Shown here: positions 8,868 through 17,692 of the stretch, piece after piece
How the letters are laid out: every line of letters begins with the position of its first letter
How positions within the stretch are numbered: the stretch's first letter is position 1
Assembly (NCBI RefSeq): GCF_022836875.1
Contig: NZ_CP090376.1
Span: 2,542,001-2,606,000, forward strand
Direction: 5' to 3'
Length of the DNA: 64,000 nucleotides
Source: Flavobacterium enshiense
GTDB taxonomy: Bacteria > Bacteroidota > Bacteroidia > Flavobacteriales > Flavobacteriaceae
The notes under the pieces: model-generated
What the model was told of the DNA's origin: nothing
Seen by the model: only the letters and a program-made list of their open reading frames with translations
Database searches by the model: none
Position numbers and translations under genes: made by a program

Positions 8868-9365
8868 TCAGACTCGCATTCCCATTTCCACTACATTTAA
8901 ATTCTGAATTTTATCTCCGTCGATTTCAAACTGCAACATTGTTCGTACCTGATGAAAACCGTGTTTCCCAGCAGCACCCGGATTCATGTGGAGTAAATTC
9001 AGTTCTTTATCAAACTGTACTTTCAAGATATGGGAATGTCCACAAATAAACAACTTTGGCGGATTGGCTCTTATTTCATTTCGAATATCCTGATTGTATT
9101 TTCCCGGATAACCGCCAATATGTGTAATCCAGACATCAACCCCTTCACACATAAATCTATTATTCAGCGGAAATTCCAAGCGCGCCTTCCCATCATCAAT
9201 ATTACCGTAAACCGCTCTCAATGGTTTTATTTTCTTGATAGCATCCGTAACCGATAAATCGCCAATATCTCCGGCATGCCATACTTCATCTGCCATGTGG
9301 ACATATTTTAAAATCGTTTCATCAATATGGTTGTGAGTATCGGAAAGCAGAAGAATTTTTTTCAT
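8868..9365 (-). CDS. Metallophosphoesterase, YfcE/MJ0936 type
   Basis: This 165-residue calcineurin-like phosphoesterase has the full set of metal-binding motifs: LLSDTHNHIDE, HAGDIGD, YGNIDDG, WITHIGGYPG and CGHSHILKV, ending NPGAAGKHG. Members hydrolyse phosphodiesters in vitro with Mn2+ or Ni2+; the cellular substrate is generally unknown. The length is normal for the family, and the ATG at 9363-9365 gives the standard start MKKILLLSDTH. Confidence 0.93.
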   Translation of the reverse strand: MKKILLLSDTHNHIDETILKYVHMADEVWHAGDIGDLSVTDAIKKIKPLRAVYGNIDDGKARLEFPLNNRFMCEGVDVWITHIGGYPGKYNQDIRNEIRANPPKLFICGHSHILKVQFDKELNLLHMNPGAAGKHGFHQVRTMLQFEIDGDKIQNLNVVEMGMRV

Positions 9366-9651
9366 TTTTCTTTTGAGTGGTAAAGTTGTCCGGTATCAAA
9401 GATACGAAGTTTAGGAAAAAGGGATAAGGGAAAAGGGATAACTGCTCGGGAGCGTGAATTTAGAGTGCAGAAGAGTATTTGAAGAACACGGAAGATCTTT
9501 TGCAGGACACGGAAGACCATTTGAAGGGCACGATAGAACTTCCTCCTTTCCGTTTCTTCCTTATCCCTTATCCCTTTTCCCTTATCCCTTTTCCCTCTTC
9601 CCTTTTCCCTCTTCCCTCCCCAACCCCTTTCTTCTTTTCCCATAAACTTTG
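9366..9651. repeat. Repeat-rich spacer: inverted AGGGATA arms around three 21-bp units
   Basis: No gene is supported here. A 25-base arm at 9417-9441 (purine-rich, GGGATAAGGG repeated) is perfectly complementary to 9568-9592. Between the arms are three imperfect 21-base direct repeats at 9481-9501, 9502-9522 and 9523-9543, sharing the core CACGGAAGA. A longer pyrimidine tract of CCCTTAT and CCCTCTT units runs from 9561 to 9640. Short reading frames here give only the heptad echo of the 21-base repeat. Confidence 0.85.
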
Positions 9652-9659
9652 TAACTTTG
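9652..9659 (+). promoter_or_regulatory. -7 promoter element for truA
   Basis: TAACTTTG fits TAnnTTTG and sits in an ACTTTGTAACTTTG string, the same string as before murQ. It lies 28 bases before the TTG start of truA. Confidence 0.6.
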
Positions 9660-9687
9660 CCTCTTTGTAACCTTACAGCTATACACC

Positions 9688-10431
9688 TTGAGATATTTCA
9701 TCGAATTTGCATACAACGGAAAAAATTACCACGGTTGGCAATACCAGCCTCACTCTGCATCTGTACAGGAAACCCTCACCAAAGCCTTAACCACTCTGTT
9801 TAGAAAAGAAATAGAGATTATGGGCGCAGGCCGTACCGATACAGGTGTACACGCAAAAAAAATGTATGCACATTTCGACTATGAAGACTCATTGGATTCA
9901 GCCTATTGGACACAAAAATTAAATTCATTCTTACCGAAAGACATTGTTGTCTTCCAAATTATTCCGCTTCACGACGATGCCCATGCAAGGTTTGATGCCA
10001 CCAGCAGAACCTACGAATACCACATTCACACCTTCAAAGATGCCTTTGAAAACGAAGGGAGCTGGTATCATTTTCATCCGCTTGACGTGGATAAAATGAA
10101 TGAAGCCGCCAAAATCCTATTCGACTACATCGATTTTGAATGCTTTTCGAAAACACATACCGATGTAAAAACCTTTAACTGCGTTATCAAAGAAGCCTAT
10201 TGGCAACAAAACGGAACAAAACTGGTTTTCACTATTTCCGCCGACCGATTTTTACGAAACATGGTCAGGGCAATTGTCGGAACGTTAATCGGAGTTGGTA
10301 TCGGTAAAATTTCATTCGAGGATTTCCGAAAAATAATCGAAAGCAAAAACAGAGGAAATGCCGGATTTTCAGTACCTGCTCACGGATTATATTTAACCAA
10401 AGTAATTTATCCGTATATTCATCAGCAATAA
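9688..10431 (+). CDS. truA: tRNA pseudouridine synthase A
   Basis: This 247-residue enzyme makes pseudouridine at positions 38-40 of the tRNA anticodon arm. The catalytic motif GAGRTDTGVHA places the nucleophile at Asp51. RTYEYHIHTF and DRFLRNMVRAIVGTL are also typical. The start is TTG at 9688, giving RYFIEFAYNGKNYHGWQ, the expected N-terminus; no ATG fits. The stop overlaps the start of the next gene by one base (TAATG), so the two are probably translationally coupled. Confidence 0.95.
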   Translation: MRYFIEFAYNGKNYHGWQYQPHSASVQETLTKALTTLFRKEIEIMGAGRTDTGVHAKKMYAHFDYEDSLDSAYWTQKLNSFLPKDIVVFQIIPLHDDAHARFDATSRTYEYHIHTFKDAFENEGSWYHFHPLDVDKMNEAAKILFDYIDFECFSKTHTDVKTFNCVIKEAYWQQNGTKLVFTISADRFLRNMVRAIVGTLIGVGIGKISFEDFRKIIESKNRGNAGFSVPAHGLYLTKVIYPYIHQQ

Positions 10432-12182
10432 TGAAAGTCATACAATCCATATCGCTTAAAAAAGTAATGCACTATGCAAAACCTTATCAAAAAAGGCTTT
10501 ATATGGTTGTACTGTTTTCAATTACGCTTTCCGTTTTTGCGGCAGTCCGCCCTTATTTGTTAAAACAGACCATAGATACTTATCTTAAAGTTCACGATCA
10601 GGTTGGGTTGCTCTATTACATTATATTAATGGGGATTGTCTTAATCCTTGAAGTAGGCTCTCAATTTTACTTTACGTATTGGGCAAACTGGTTAGGTCAG
10701 GACATTGTAAAAGACATACGCGAAAAATTATTTCATCATATTACGACGTTCCGAATGAAATACTTCGATACTGAACCGGTGGGAAAACTGGTAACACGAT
10801 CGGTTACCGATATCGAGTCCATTGCCAGTATCTTCAGTCAGGGATTATTCATGATTGTGAGTGATTTAATGAAAATGACGGTCGTACTCGGAATCATGTT
10901 TTACATGAACTGGAAACTGAGCTTTATAGTGATACTCGGAATGCCTGTCTTACTGTATGCGACACGTATTTTTCAGCAAAAAATGAAAGTCGCTTTTGAA
11001 GAAGTGCGTAATCAGGTAGCTAATTTGAACACCTTTGTTCAGGAACGCGTTACCGGAATGAAAATCGTCCAGCTTTTCAACCGTGAAGAAATTGAACTGG
11101 AAAAATTCAAAAAAATCAATGAATTACACAACAAAGCCTGGTTAAAAAACATTTTATACAACTCCATCTTCTTCCCTATTGCCGATATTTTATCATCACT
11201 AACTTTAGGTATGGTGGTTTGGTATGGCGGATGGAATATCATGCATGGTGATACCATGACGACTTTCGGGGATTTGTTCGCTTATACGATGCTTATCGGA
11301 ATGTTGTTCAACCCATTACGCCAGATTGCGGATAAATTCAACGTGATGCAAATGGGAATCATTGCCGCCGAACGAGTTTTTGAAGTTTTGGAGCGTGAAG
11401 ACCTAGTGCAAGAAAACGGTAGCTTGACCGCTGGCCATTTTAAAGGTGATCTTACACTGGAGAATGTACATTTCAGTTATATAGAAGGCGAAGAAGTACT
11501 GAAAGGCATCAACCTAGATATAAACGCAGGGGAAACCATTGCTATTGTTGGTGCTACTGGAGCCGGTAAATCCACTATTATTAATCTGCTGAACCGATTT
11601 TACGAAATCAGTAACGGACGTATTTTAATTGACGGAACCAATATCAACGACTTTGATCTGTACAGCCTTCGCCGACAGATTGCCATTGTTTTACAGGACG
11701 TTTTTCTCTTTGCCGATACCATCCTGAACAACATCACACTGGACAATCCAAATATCAGTAGAGAAGAAGTTATTCTCGCAGCAGAAAGAATCGGTGTACA
11801 CAATTTCATTATGAGTCTGCCTGGCGGTTATGATTACAACGTAAAAGAAAGGGGCGCTATGCTTTCATCGGGTCAGCGCCAATTGATAGCCTTCTTGCGT
11901 GCTTATGTCAGCAACCCGAGTATCTTGATTTTGGATGAAGCTACGTCTTCCATCGATACTTATTCGGAAGAACTGATTCAGATGGCAACCGAAAAAATCA
12001 CAAAAGGAAGAACCTCCATTGTCATTGCACACCGTTTGGCAACCGTTATCAATGCTGATAAAATCATCGTGATGGATAAAGGACAGATTGTAGAAGAAGG
12101 CAAACATTTCGAATTAATCAGTAAACCGGATGGATATTACAAAAGTTTATACGAATCGCAATTTGCAGTAGAAAACAATTGA
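10431..12182 (+). CDS. ABC exporter, MsbA/MdlB-like half transporter
   Basis: This 583-residue fused permease-ATPase has an N-terminal six-helix exporter domain (about 1-310) and a C-terminal nucleotide-binding domain with Walker A GATGAGKST, signature LSSGQRQ, Walker B ILILDEATSSID and H-loop IVIAHRL. It should work as a homodimer, exporting lipids or drugs. It overlaps truA by one base. Substrate cannot be read from sequence; lipid A export (MsbA) and multidrug export are both possible. Confidence 0.93.
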   Translation: MKVIQSISLKKVMHYAKPYQKRLYMVVLFSITLSVFAAVRPYLLKQTIDTYLKVHDQVGLLYYIILMGIVLILEVGSQFYFTYWANWLGQDIVKDIREKLFHHITTFRMKYFDTEPVGKLVTRSVTDIESIASIFSQGLFMIVSDLMKMTVVLGIMFYMNWKLSFIVILGMPVLLYATRIFQQKMKVAFEEVRNQVANLNTFVQERVTGMKIVQLFNREEIELEKFKKINELHNKAWLKNILYNSIFFPIADILSSLTLGMVVWYGGWNIMHGDTMTTFGDLFAYTMLIGMLFNPLRQIADKFNVMQMGIIAAERVFEVLEREDLVQENGSLTAGHFKGDLTLENVHFSYIEGEEVLKGINLDINAGETIAIVGATGAGKSTIINLLNRFYEISNGRILIDGTNINDFDLYSLRRQIAIVLQDVFLFADTILNNITLDNPNISREEVILAAERIGVHNFIMSLPGGYDYNVKERGAMLSSGQRQLIAFLRAYVSNPSILILDEATSSIDTYSEELIQMATEKITKGRTSIVIAHRLATVINADKIIVMDKGQIVEEGKHFELISKPDGYYKSLYESQFAVENN

Positions 12183-12284
12183 TAATTTTCAAATAAATCC
12201 CTATTTTCGTACGCTGAAATTAAAACCGATATTTGATGTATTTACGCATTGAATATCAACTTAATATAAAATAACACCTTAAAA

Positions 12285-13673
12285 ATGAAATACGATATTA
12301 TTGTTTTAGGAAGTGGTCCGGGCGGTTATGTAACTGCTATCAGAGCATCACAATTAGGCTTTAAAGTAGCCGTTATCGAAAAAGAAAACCTTGGTGGAAT
12401 CTGCCTTAACTGGGGTTGTATTCCAACAAAAGCTTTATTGAAATCGGCTCAGGTTTTTGATTACCTAAAACATGCTTCCGATTATGGTTTAACCGTAAAG
12501 GAATTTGATAAAGACTTCAACGCTGTTATCGCACGTTCTCGTGGTGTGGCAGAAGGAATGAGCAAAGGAGTTCAGTTCTTAATGAAGAAAAACAAAATCG
12601 ATGTTATTGACGGTTTTGGAAAAGTAAAACCAGGCAAAAAAGTTGATGTTACTGCTGCTGACGGAAAAGTAACTGAGTACACAGCTGACCACATTATCAT
12701 TGCAACGGGTGCACGTTCAAGAGAATTACCTAACTTACCTCAAGACGGTAAAAAAGTAATCGGATACCGTCAGGCGATGGTTTTACCGGAGCAGCCAAAG
12801 AAAATGATAGTAGTAGGTTCCGGTGCTATCGGAGTTGAATTCGCTCATTTCTATAACGCAATGGGAACCGAGGTTACTATCGTTGAGTTCATGCCTAATG
12901 TAGTTCCGGTAGAAGATGAAGATATCTCAAAACAATTTGAGCGTTCTTTGAAAAAAGCAGGAATCACTGTTATGACTAATTCTTCTGTAGAAAGAATCGA
13001 CACTAGTGGAAACGGCGTGAAAGCTTTCGTTAAAACTGCTAAAGGAGAAGAAGTTTTAGAAGCTGATATTTTACTTTCAGCTGTTGGAATCAAAACCAAC
13101 ATCGAAAACATTGGATTAGAAGAAACAGGTATCGCTACAGATAAAGATAAAATCTTAGTAAACGATTTCTACCAGACAAACATCCCAGGTTACTACGCTA
13201 TTGGTGACGTAACTCCGGGTCAGGCTTTAGCTCACGTAGCTTCTGCTGAAGGAATCTTGTGTGTGGAGAAAATCGCAGGTTTACATGTTGAGCCGCTAGA
13301 TTACGGAAACATCCCGGGTTGTACTTATGCCACTCCTGAAATTGCTTCTGTAGGTTTAACTGAAAAACAGGCAAAAGAAAAAGGATACGAATTGAAAATT
13401 GGTAAATTCCCGTTCTCTGCTTCTGGTAAAGCAAAAGCTGCCGGAACTCCGGACGGATTCGTAAAAGTAATTTTCGATGCTAAATACGGAGAATGGTTAG
13501 GCTGCCACATGATTGGTGCTGGTGTTACCGATATGATTGCTGAGGCAGTTGTGGCTCGTAAATTAGAAACTACAGGTCACGAAATCCTAAAAGCGGTTCA
13601 CCCTCACCCTACGATGAGTGAAGCTGTTATGGAAGCTGTTGCTGATGCTTACGGAGAAGTAATCCACTTATAA
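12285..13673 (+). CDS. lpdA: Dihydrolipoyl dehydrogenase (E3)
   Basis: This 462-residue flavoprotein reoxidises dihydrolipoamide in 2-oxoacid dehydrogenase and glycine-cleavage complexes. It has the FAD motif GSGPGGYVTA, the redox disulfide GGICLNWGCIPTK, the NAD-binding motif GSGAIGVEFA, the second FAD motif YAIGDVTPG, and the C-terminal HPHPTMSEA with the catalytic His-Glu pair. Length is normal. No E1 or E2 genes are nearby. The gene stands alone between a weak -7 match (TATTTTCG at 12202) and a strong terminator. Confidence 0.96.
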   Translation: MKYDIIVLGSGPGGYVTAIRASQLGFKVAVIEKENLGGICLNWGCIPTKALLKSAQVFDYLKHASDYGLTVKEFDKDFNAVIARSRGVAEGMSKGVQFLMKKNKIDVIDGFGKVKPGKKVDVTAADGKVTEYTADHIIIATGARSRELPNLPQDGKKVIGYRQAMVLPEQPKKMIVVGSGAIGVEFAHFYNAMGTEVTIVEFMPNVVPVEDEDISKQFERSLKKAGITVMTNSSVERIDTSGNGVKAFVKTAKGEEVLEADILLSAVGIKTNIENIGLEETGIATDKDKILVNDFYQTNIPGYYAIGDVTPGQALAHVASAEGILCVEKIAGLHVEPLDYGNIPGCTYATPEIASVGLTEKQAKEKGYELKIGKFPFSASGKAKAAGTPDGFVKVIFDAKYGEWLGCHMIGAGVTDMIAEAVVARKLETTGHEILKAVHPHPTMSEAVMEAVADAYGEVIHL

Positions 13674-13711
13674 TTATTTCTGAAACTAAATCTTATTAGT
13701 TTAAATATCAA

Positions 13712-13746
13712 AAATCCGCTTTGTGAAAAACAGAGCGGATTTTTTT
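13712..13746 (+). terminator. Terminator of lpdA
   Basis: AATCCGCT (13712-13719) pairs with AGCGGATT (13734-13741), followed by a T-run. Confidence 0.85.
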
Positions 13747-14088
13747 ATTGTCTTGTTTATTACGGAAGATGAAGTGTTATCAGCACAATTTTACTATCTG
13801 ATCAAATCAAAAATCACCTTCTTTATAACTTAATTTTTGATTAATAAATCGTCGTATTAAAAAAACGAAGTCAAATCTGGTTATTTTTTTGTAAATTAGC
13901 ACTTATTAAAATATTGTTTTTCAACTATTTACAACTACATATTAATCATTTTTAATTTCTAATACTTAGGAAAAATTTATTACCGCCTCAACACATCGTA
14001 CCTTAATTGCTGCTATTTTTTGAATGCCGATCTCTAACTTGTTTAAACAAGATGCAAAAGAAAAAACAAATGCAATACAATTAAAAAA
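13747..14088. other. AT-rich non-coding stretch before the cupin gene
   Basis: No convincing gene is seen in these 342 bases. A perfect 14-base palindrome, CTTGTTTAAACAAG, lies at 14038-14051, overlapping a TAACTTG -7-like element at 14035-14041 about 50 bases before the cupin start. It is a candidate operator. Confidence 0.6.
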
Positions 14089-14520
14089 ATGAAGAATACG
14101 ATGAAAACAATTAAACTTATTTCAATGTCATTTATTTTCGGAGTAATTCCTATGCTAAGCAATTCGCTATATGCTCAGGACCCCGTTGTAGTCGCTCCGG
14201 ACATCTACAAAAAAGTAGTTCTCGATAACGACAATGTCAGAGTGATACAAATTGAACTTGCACCCGGGGAATCCACTCCGTGGCACAGCCATCCGAACCA
14301 TGTTGCCTATGCGCTTACCGACGGCAAAATAGAAATCACAGACAAAGGCAAAGCACCTGTAGCAATGGATATTAAAGCCGGTGATGCCTTATATATTCCA
14401 GCTGTAACTCACATGGCAAAAAATCTTGGTACATCCCCAATAAAAATGGTTGTTACCGAAATAAAACATCCTGGTAGCAAAAAAGCAAAAACTGCAGCAA
14501 CACCTGCTCCTAAAAAATAG
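14089..14520 (+). CDS. Secreted cupin-domain protein
   Basis: This 143-residue small protein has a signal peptide (ISMSFIFGVIPMLSNSLYAQ) and one conserved beta-barrel cupin domain. The metal-binding segment GESTPWHSHPNHVAYALTDG carries the paired histidines, and GDALYIPAVTHMAKN supplies the third. The glutamate of the classic motif is not obvious. The C-terminus is a Lys/Ala/Pro tail. It should sit in the periplasm; ligand or reaction is unknown. A second ATG at 14101 could be the true start. A palindrome overlapping its promoter suggests regulated expression. Confidence 0.85.
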   Translation: MKNTMKTIKLISMSFIFGVIPMLSNSLYAQDPVVVAPDIYKKVVLDNDNVRVIQIELAPGESTPWHSHPNHVAYALTDGKIEITDKGKAPVAMDIKAGDALYIPAVTHMAKNLGTSPIKMVVTEIKHPGSKKAKTAATPAPKK

Positions 14521-14540
14521 AGAACTTCATCATGCTAAAA

Positions 14541-14572
14541 AATCCGTTCTGCTTTCACAAAACGGATTTTTT
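14541..14572 (+). terminator. Terminator of the cupin gene
   Basis: AATCCGTT (14541-14548) pairs with AACGGATT (14561-14568), then T residues. Confidence 0.85.
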
Positions 14573-14670
14573 CAATTTTACAACGATTAAGCTTACAACA
14601 AATTAACAGGAAAAAGTATAATTCGTAAATTTAATATCGTTCTTTAAAACTTTTCAAACAAAAATGAAAG

Positions 14671-14695
14671 TTCAATACTAATTGATAGTATTGAA
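14671..14695. promoter_or_regulatory. Inverted repeat in the leader of the DUF4242 gene
   Basis: TTCAATACTA and TAGTATTGAA are perfect 10-bp arms with a 5-base spacer, 40 bases before the ATG. There is no T-run, so this is not a terminator. A -7-like TAAATTTA lies upstream at 14626-14633. It could be an operator or a leader hairpin. Confidence 0.6.
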
Positions 14696-14735
14696 GCAAA
14701 AATCAAAACGATTAGGAATCTAAAAACTAAATAGT

Positions 14736-15008
14736 ATGCCAAAGTATGTAATCGAAAGGGAAATCCCCGGAGCAGGTAAACTTACCCCTCAACAGTTAAA
14801 AGAAATTGCAGAAACTTCTTGTGGAGTGTTGATCAAAATGGGACCCGATATTCAATGGGTTCACAGTTATGTAACTGATGACAAAATTTATTGTGTTTAT
14901 ATTGCACCTAATGAAGAAATGGTTCGTGAACATGCGAAACTAGGTGGATTTCCGGCAAACTCGGTAAGCGAAGTTTCAGCAATTATAGACCCTGTAACGG
15001 CAGAATAA
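14736..15008 (+). CDS. DUF4242 (SCO4226-like) small protein
   Basis: This 90-residue cytoplasmic protein starts MPKYVIEREIPGAGKLT and contains HSYVTDDKIYCVYIAPNEEMVREHAKLGGFP, characteristic of the DUF4242 family with a ferredoxin-like fold. The characterised member, SCO4226 of Streptomyces, binds nickel. Here His, Cys and acidic residues that could bind metal are present, but function is not established. It is a single gene between its own leader hairpin and terminator. Confidence 0.85.
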   Translation: MPKYVIEREIPGAGKLTPQQLKEIAETSCGVLIKMGPDIQWVHSYVTDDKIYCVYIAPNEEMVREHAKLGGFPANSVSEVSAIIDPVTAE

Positions 15009-15067
15009 TATGTACTGTCTATTCCTAAGGTACCTTATGCGATTTAAGGCATCATAAGTCTAATACT

Positions 15068-15106
15068 AAATCCGTTTTGTGTAAGCGAAACGGATTTATT
15101 GTTTTC
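15068..15106 (+). terminator. Terminator of the DUF4242 gene
   Basis: AAATCCGTTT (15068-15077) pairs with AAACGGATTT (15088-15097); the following T-run is weak. Confidence 0.7.
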
Positions 15107-15131
15107 AGCTATCTAAAAATGAATTCAGTCC

Positions 15132-15911
15132 ATGAATACAATTTTTAAAATATCCGAACCTATACAATCTTTTTTAACAGAAATTGGTGAACTCTCCTAT
15201 TTCTCAGGTCGGTTTTTTAAAGAAGTAGGCAAACGACCTTATGAATTCAAGGAATTCCTGAAACAGTGTTATAACATGGGATATCAATCACTCCTTTTAG
15301 TAGGGGTGACCGGATTTATCATCGGTTTAGTTTTTACACTGCAGTCCCGACCTACACTTCAACAATTTGGTGCGGTCTCCTGGATGCCGTCAATGGTTAG
15401 TATTTCTATTATCCGGGAAATTGGACCTATCATTACCGCTTTAATTTGTGCCGGAAGAATCGGTTCGGGAATTGGGGCCGAATTAGGCTCGATGCGGGTA
15501 ACGGAACAAATTGACGCCATGGAAGTTTCCGGAACCAACCCCTATAAATTTCTGGTGGTAACCCGAATTTTGGCCACCACTTTAATGCTTCCGATTTTGG
15601 TTTTCTTTGCTGATGCTATTGCGATTTACGGCTCATTTCTCGTTGAAAACACTAAAGGAAATGTGTCTTTTTTGTTGTATTTCAATCAAGTATTCAGACA
15701 CTTGGAATTCAGCGATCTGATTCCTTCCACCATTAAAACTTTCTTTTTTGGGTTTGCCATTGGATTAGTAGGCTGTTTCAAAGGATATAATTGTAAACAA
15801 GGTACTGCCGGAGTTGGAATCGCTGCAAATTCAGCAGTAGTTTATACGTCAATGCTTCTGTTTATAATTGATTTTATAGCTGTTCTTGTAACCGACATAT
15901 TCTACAATTGA
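15132..15911 (+). CDS. MlaE-family ABC transporter permease
   Basis: This 259-residue inner-membrane permease of the Mla (phospholipid transport) family has several membrane helices. The conserved core is REIGPIITALICAGRIGSGIGAELGSMRVTEQIDAMEV, and it ends in KGYNCKQGTAGVGIAANSAVV. It forms an operon with the following ATPase and MCE protein. In Gram-negative bacteria MlaFEDB moves phospholipids between inner and outer membranes. No MlaB, MlaC or MlaA homologue is in the window. Confidence 0.95.
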   Translation: MNTIFKISEPIQSFLTEIGELSYFSGRFFKEVGKRPYEFKEFLKQCYNMGYQSLLLVGVTGFIIGLVFTLQSRPTLQQFGAVSWMPSMVSISIIREIGPIITALICAGRIGSGIGAELGSMRVTEQIDAMEVSGTNPYKFLVVTRILATTLMLPILVFFADAIAIYGSFLVENTKGNVSFLLYFNQVFRHLEFSDLIPSTIKTFFFGFAIGLVGCFKGYNCKQGTAGVGIAANSAVVYTSMLLFIIDFIAVLVTDIFYN

Positions 15912-15916
15912 TAATT

Positions 15917-16666
15917 ATGGAAAAACCAGCTCTCAATAAACCCATCATAATAATTAAAGACCTGATGAAAAGTTATGGTTCTAATAATGTTTTGAATGGT
16001 TTTAATATGGAGCTTAATGAAGGAGAAAATCTGGTAATTATGGGAAAATCGGGATCGGGTAAATCAGTTATGATTAAATGTCTTATCGGTCTTGAAGAAG
16101 CTGACGGCGGTTCAATCGAAATAATGGGCAAAGATATCATGACACTGGAACAAGAGGAAATGGATGATTTGCGTACGGAAATTGGATTTCTTTTTCAGGG
16201 AAGTGCACTCTACGATTCGATGTCGGTGAGGGAAAACCTGGAATTTCCTTTACGAAGACACACAAAAAAATTTGGTATCATTGAAGATACTACACCGATG
16301 GTGGTCACGGCATTGAAAAATGTAGGTTTGGAAAATGCAATCAATCTGATGCCTAATGAACTATCGGGAGGAATGAAGCGCAGAATTGCTCTTGCACGAA
16401 CATTGATACTTCAGCCTAAAGTAATATTATACGATGAACCAACGACTGGGTTAGACCCTATCACATCGAAAGAAATTATCATGCTGATGCAATCAGTACA
16501 GGAAAAATACAAAACGTCATCGATTATCATCACGCACGATGTGGATTGCGCCCGTGTAATAGCAAACCGCATGATTTTGTTAGTAGACGGAATTAATTAC
16601 GCAGAAGGAACCTTTCAGGAACTCGCAACTTCAAAGGATCCTAAAGTACAAGCTTTCTTTAAATGA
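15917..16666 (+). CDS. MlaF-family ABC transporter ATP-binding protein
   Basis: This roughly 249-residue ATPase has Walker A MGKSGSGKS, Q-loop FLFQGSALYDSM, signature ELSGGMKRR, Walker B ILYDEPTTGLD and H-loop IITHDVD. The ATG at 15917 is chosen; a TTG at 15908 that overlaps the permease stop would add three residues and would couple translation. It powers the adjacent permease. The GSALYDSMSV segment is typical of MlaF. Confidence 0.95.
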   Translation: MEKPALNKPIIIIKDLMKSYGSNNVLNGFNMELNEGENLVIMGKSGSGKSVMIKCLIGLEEADGGSIEIMGKDIMTLEQEEMDDLRTEIGFLFQGSALYDSMSVRENLEFPLRRHTKKFGIIEDTTPMVVTALKNVGLENAINLMPNELSGGMKRRIALARTLILQPKVILYDEPTTGLDPITSKEIIMLMQSVQEKYKTSSIIITHDVDCARVIANRMILLVDGINYAEGTFQELATSKDPKVQAFFK

Positions 16667-16667
16667 T

Positions 16668-17642
16668 ATGGCAATGGAAAAAACAGCAACACAGAAAATA
16701 CAGCTCGGAATATTTGTTATTGTGGGACTATTGATCTTTATTACCACTGTCTATTTTATTGGTAAAAAGCAAAACATATTTGGAAAAACCACAGAAATAA
16801 GCAGCATTTTCGATAATGTAAACGGATTACAGCTTGGAAATAATGTTCGTTATTCAGGCGTAAGTGTGGGAACAGTAACTGCAATCGAAATGATTAATGA
16901 TACGATGATTCGGGTAGAGATGGATATAGATGACAAAATTATCTCCCATATAAACAAAGATGCAGTCGCCATAATTAGTTCCGACGGATTGGTGGGCAAC
17001 AAGGTCATCAGCATCCTACCCGGAAAAGACAATAAGACACCCGTAAAAGAAGGCGATGTCATAAAATCCATGAAGCGTCTCAATACTGAGGATATGCTTA
17101 AAACGTTGAATGTAACCAATGAAAATACGGCCAAAATAACTTCCAATCTGGTAAAAATAACAGAAGAAATTACCAAAGGAAAAGGAACCATTGGAATGCT
17201 GATAAATGATACTATAATGTCAGGCGATTTAAAAGAAATTACTCAGCGCCTTAAAGAATCGGCAGCCAGTTTAAACCAATTAACCACTTCATTAAACAGA
17301 AAAGATAATGTGATTGGTGTACTTAATGATACAGGGACAGCCAATTCAATAAAACAGATTGTAAAAAACCTGGAAAATTCAAGTTTGAAAATCGACGATG
17401 CCGTTAAAAACCTAAATACAACAATTACAAATGCTAAAGAGGGAAAAGGAGCTATAAACTATCTTTCCAACGATCCGAAACTGGTACAGAAAATAGATTC
17501 AATCATGACCAATATCAATAAGGCCAGTATAAAACTTAACGAAAACATGGAAGCCATGAGACACAATTTCCTTTTCAGAGGTTATTTCAAAAAACAGGAA
17601 AAAGAACAGAAAAAGGTACAGGAAAAAGAACAGAAAAAATAA
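16668..17642 (+). CDS. MlaD-family MCE protein
   Basis: This 324-residue protein has one N-terminal membrane anchor (LGIFVIVGLLIFITTVYFI) and a single MCE domain (about 40-120, with GLQLGNNVRYSGVSVGTV and SDGLVGNKVISILPG). A long helical region with spaced Thr/Asn residues follows, ending in a charged repeat KKQEKEQKKVQEKEQKK. It is the periplasmic lipid-binding subunit of the Mla-type system. It starts 1 base after the ATPase stop. The final Lys/Glu repeat looks like a recent short duplication. Confidence 0.92.
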   Translation: MAMEKTATQKIQLGIFVIVGLLIFITTVYFIGKKQNIFGKTTEISSIFDNVNGLQLGNNVRYSGVSVGTVTAIEMINDTMIRVEMDIDDKIISHINKDAVAIISSDGLVGNKVISILPGKDNKTPVKEGDVIKSMKRLNTEDMLKTLNVTNENTAKITSNLVKITEEITKGKGTIGMLINDTIMSGDLKEITQRLKESAASLNQLTTSLNRKDNVIGVLNDTGTANSIKQIVKNLENSSLKIDDAVKNLNTTITNAKEGKGAINYLSNDPKLVQKIDSIMTNINKASIKLNENMEAMRHNFLFRGYFKKQEKEQKKVQEKEQKK

Positions 17643-17664
17643 ACTTGGATAAGCCCCAAAATAA

Positions 17665-17692
17665 AAAAGCAGCCTGATTGCCGCTTTTTATT
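17665..17692. terminator. Bidirectional terminator between the mla operon and cysteine desulfurase
   Basis: AAAAAGC and GCTTTTT flank a mixed inner stem; A and T runs on both sides let it serve both converging genes. Confidence 0.65.

Noticed and set aside
9416..9640. Possible CRISPR array
   Set aside because: The repeats are only three, imperfect and without unique spacers; the rest is microsatellite. No cas genes are present.
9362..9670. Short open frames on both strands with heptad-like repeats
   Set aside because: They are translations of the 21-base tandem repeat and the CCCTTAT tract. There is no proper start context, and the truA promoter lies inside one of them.
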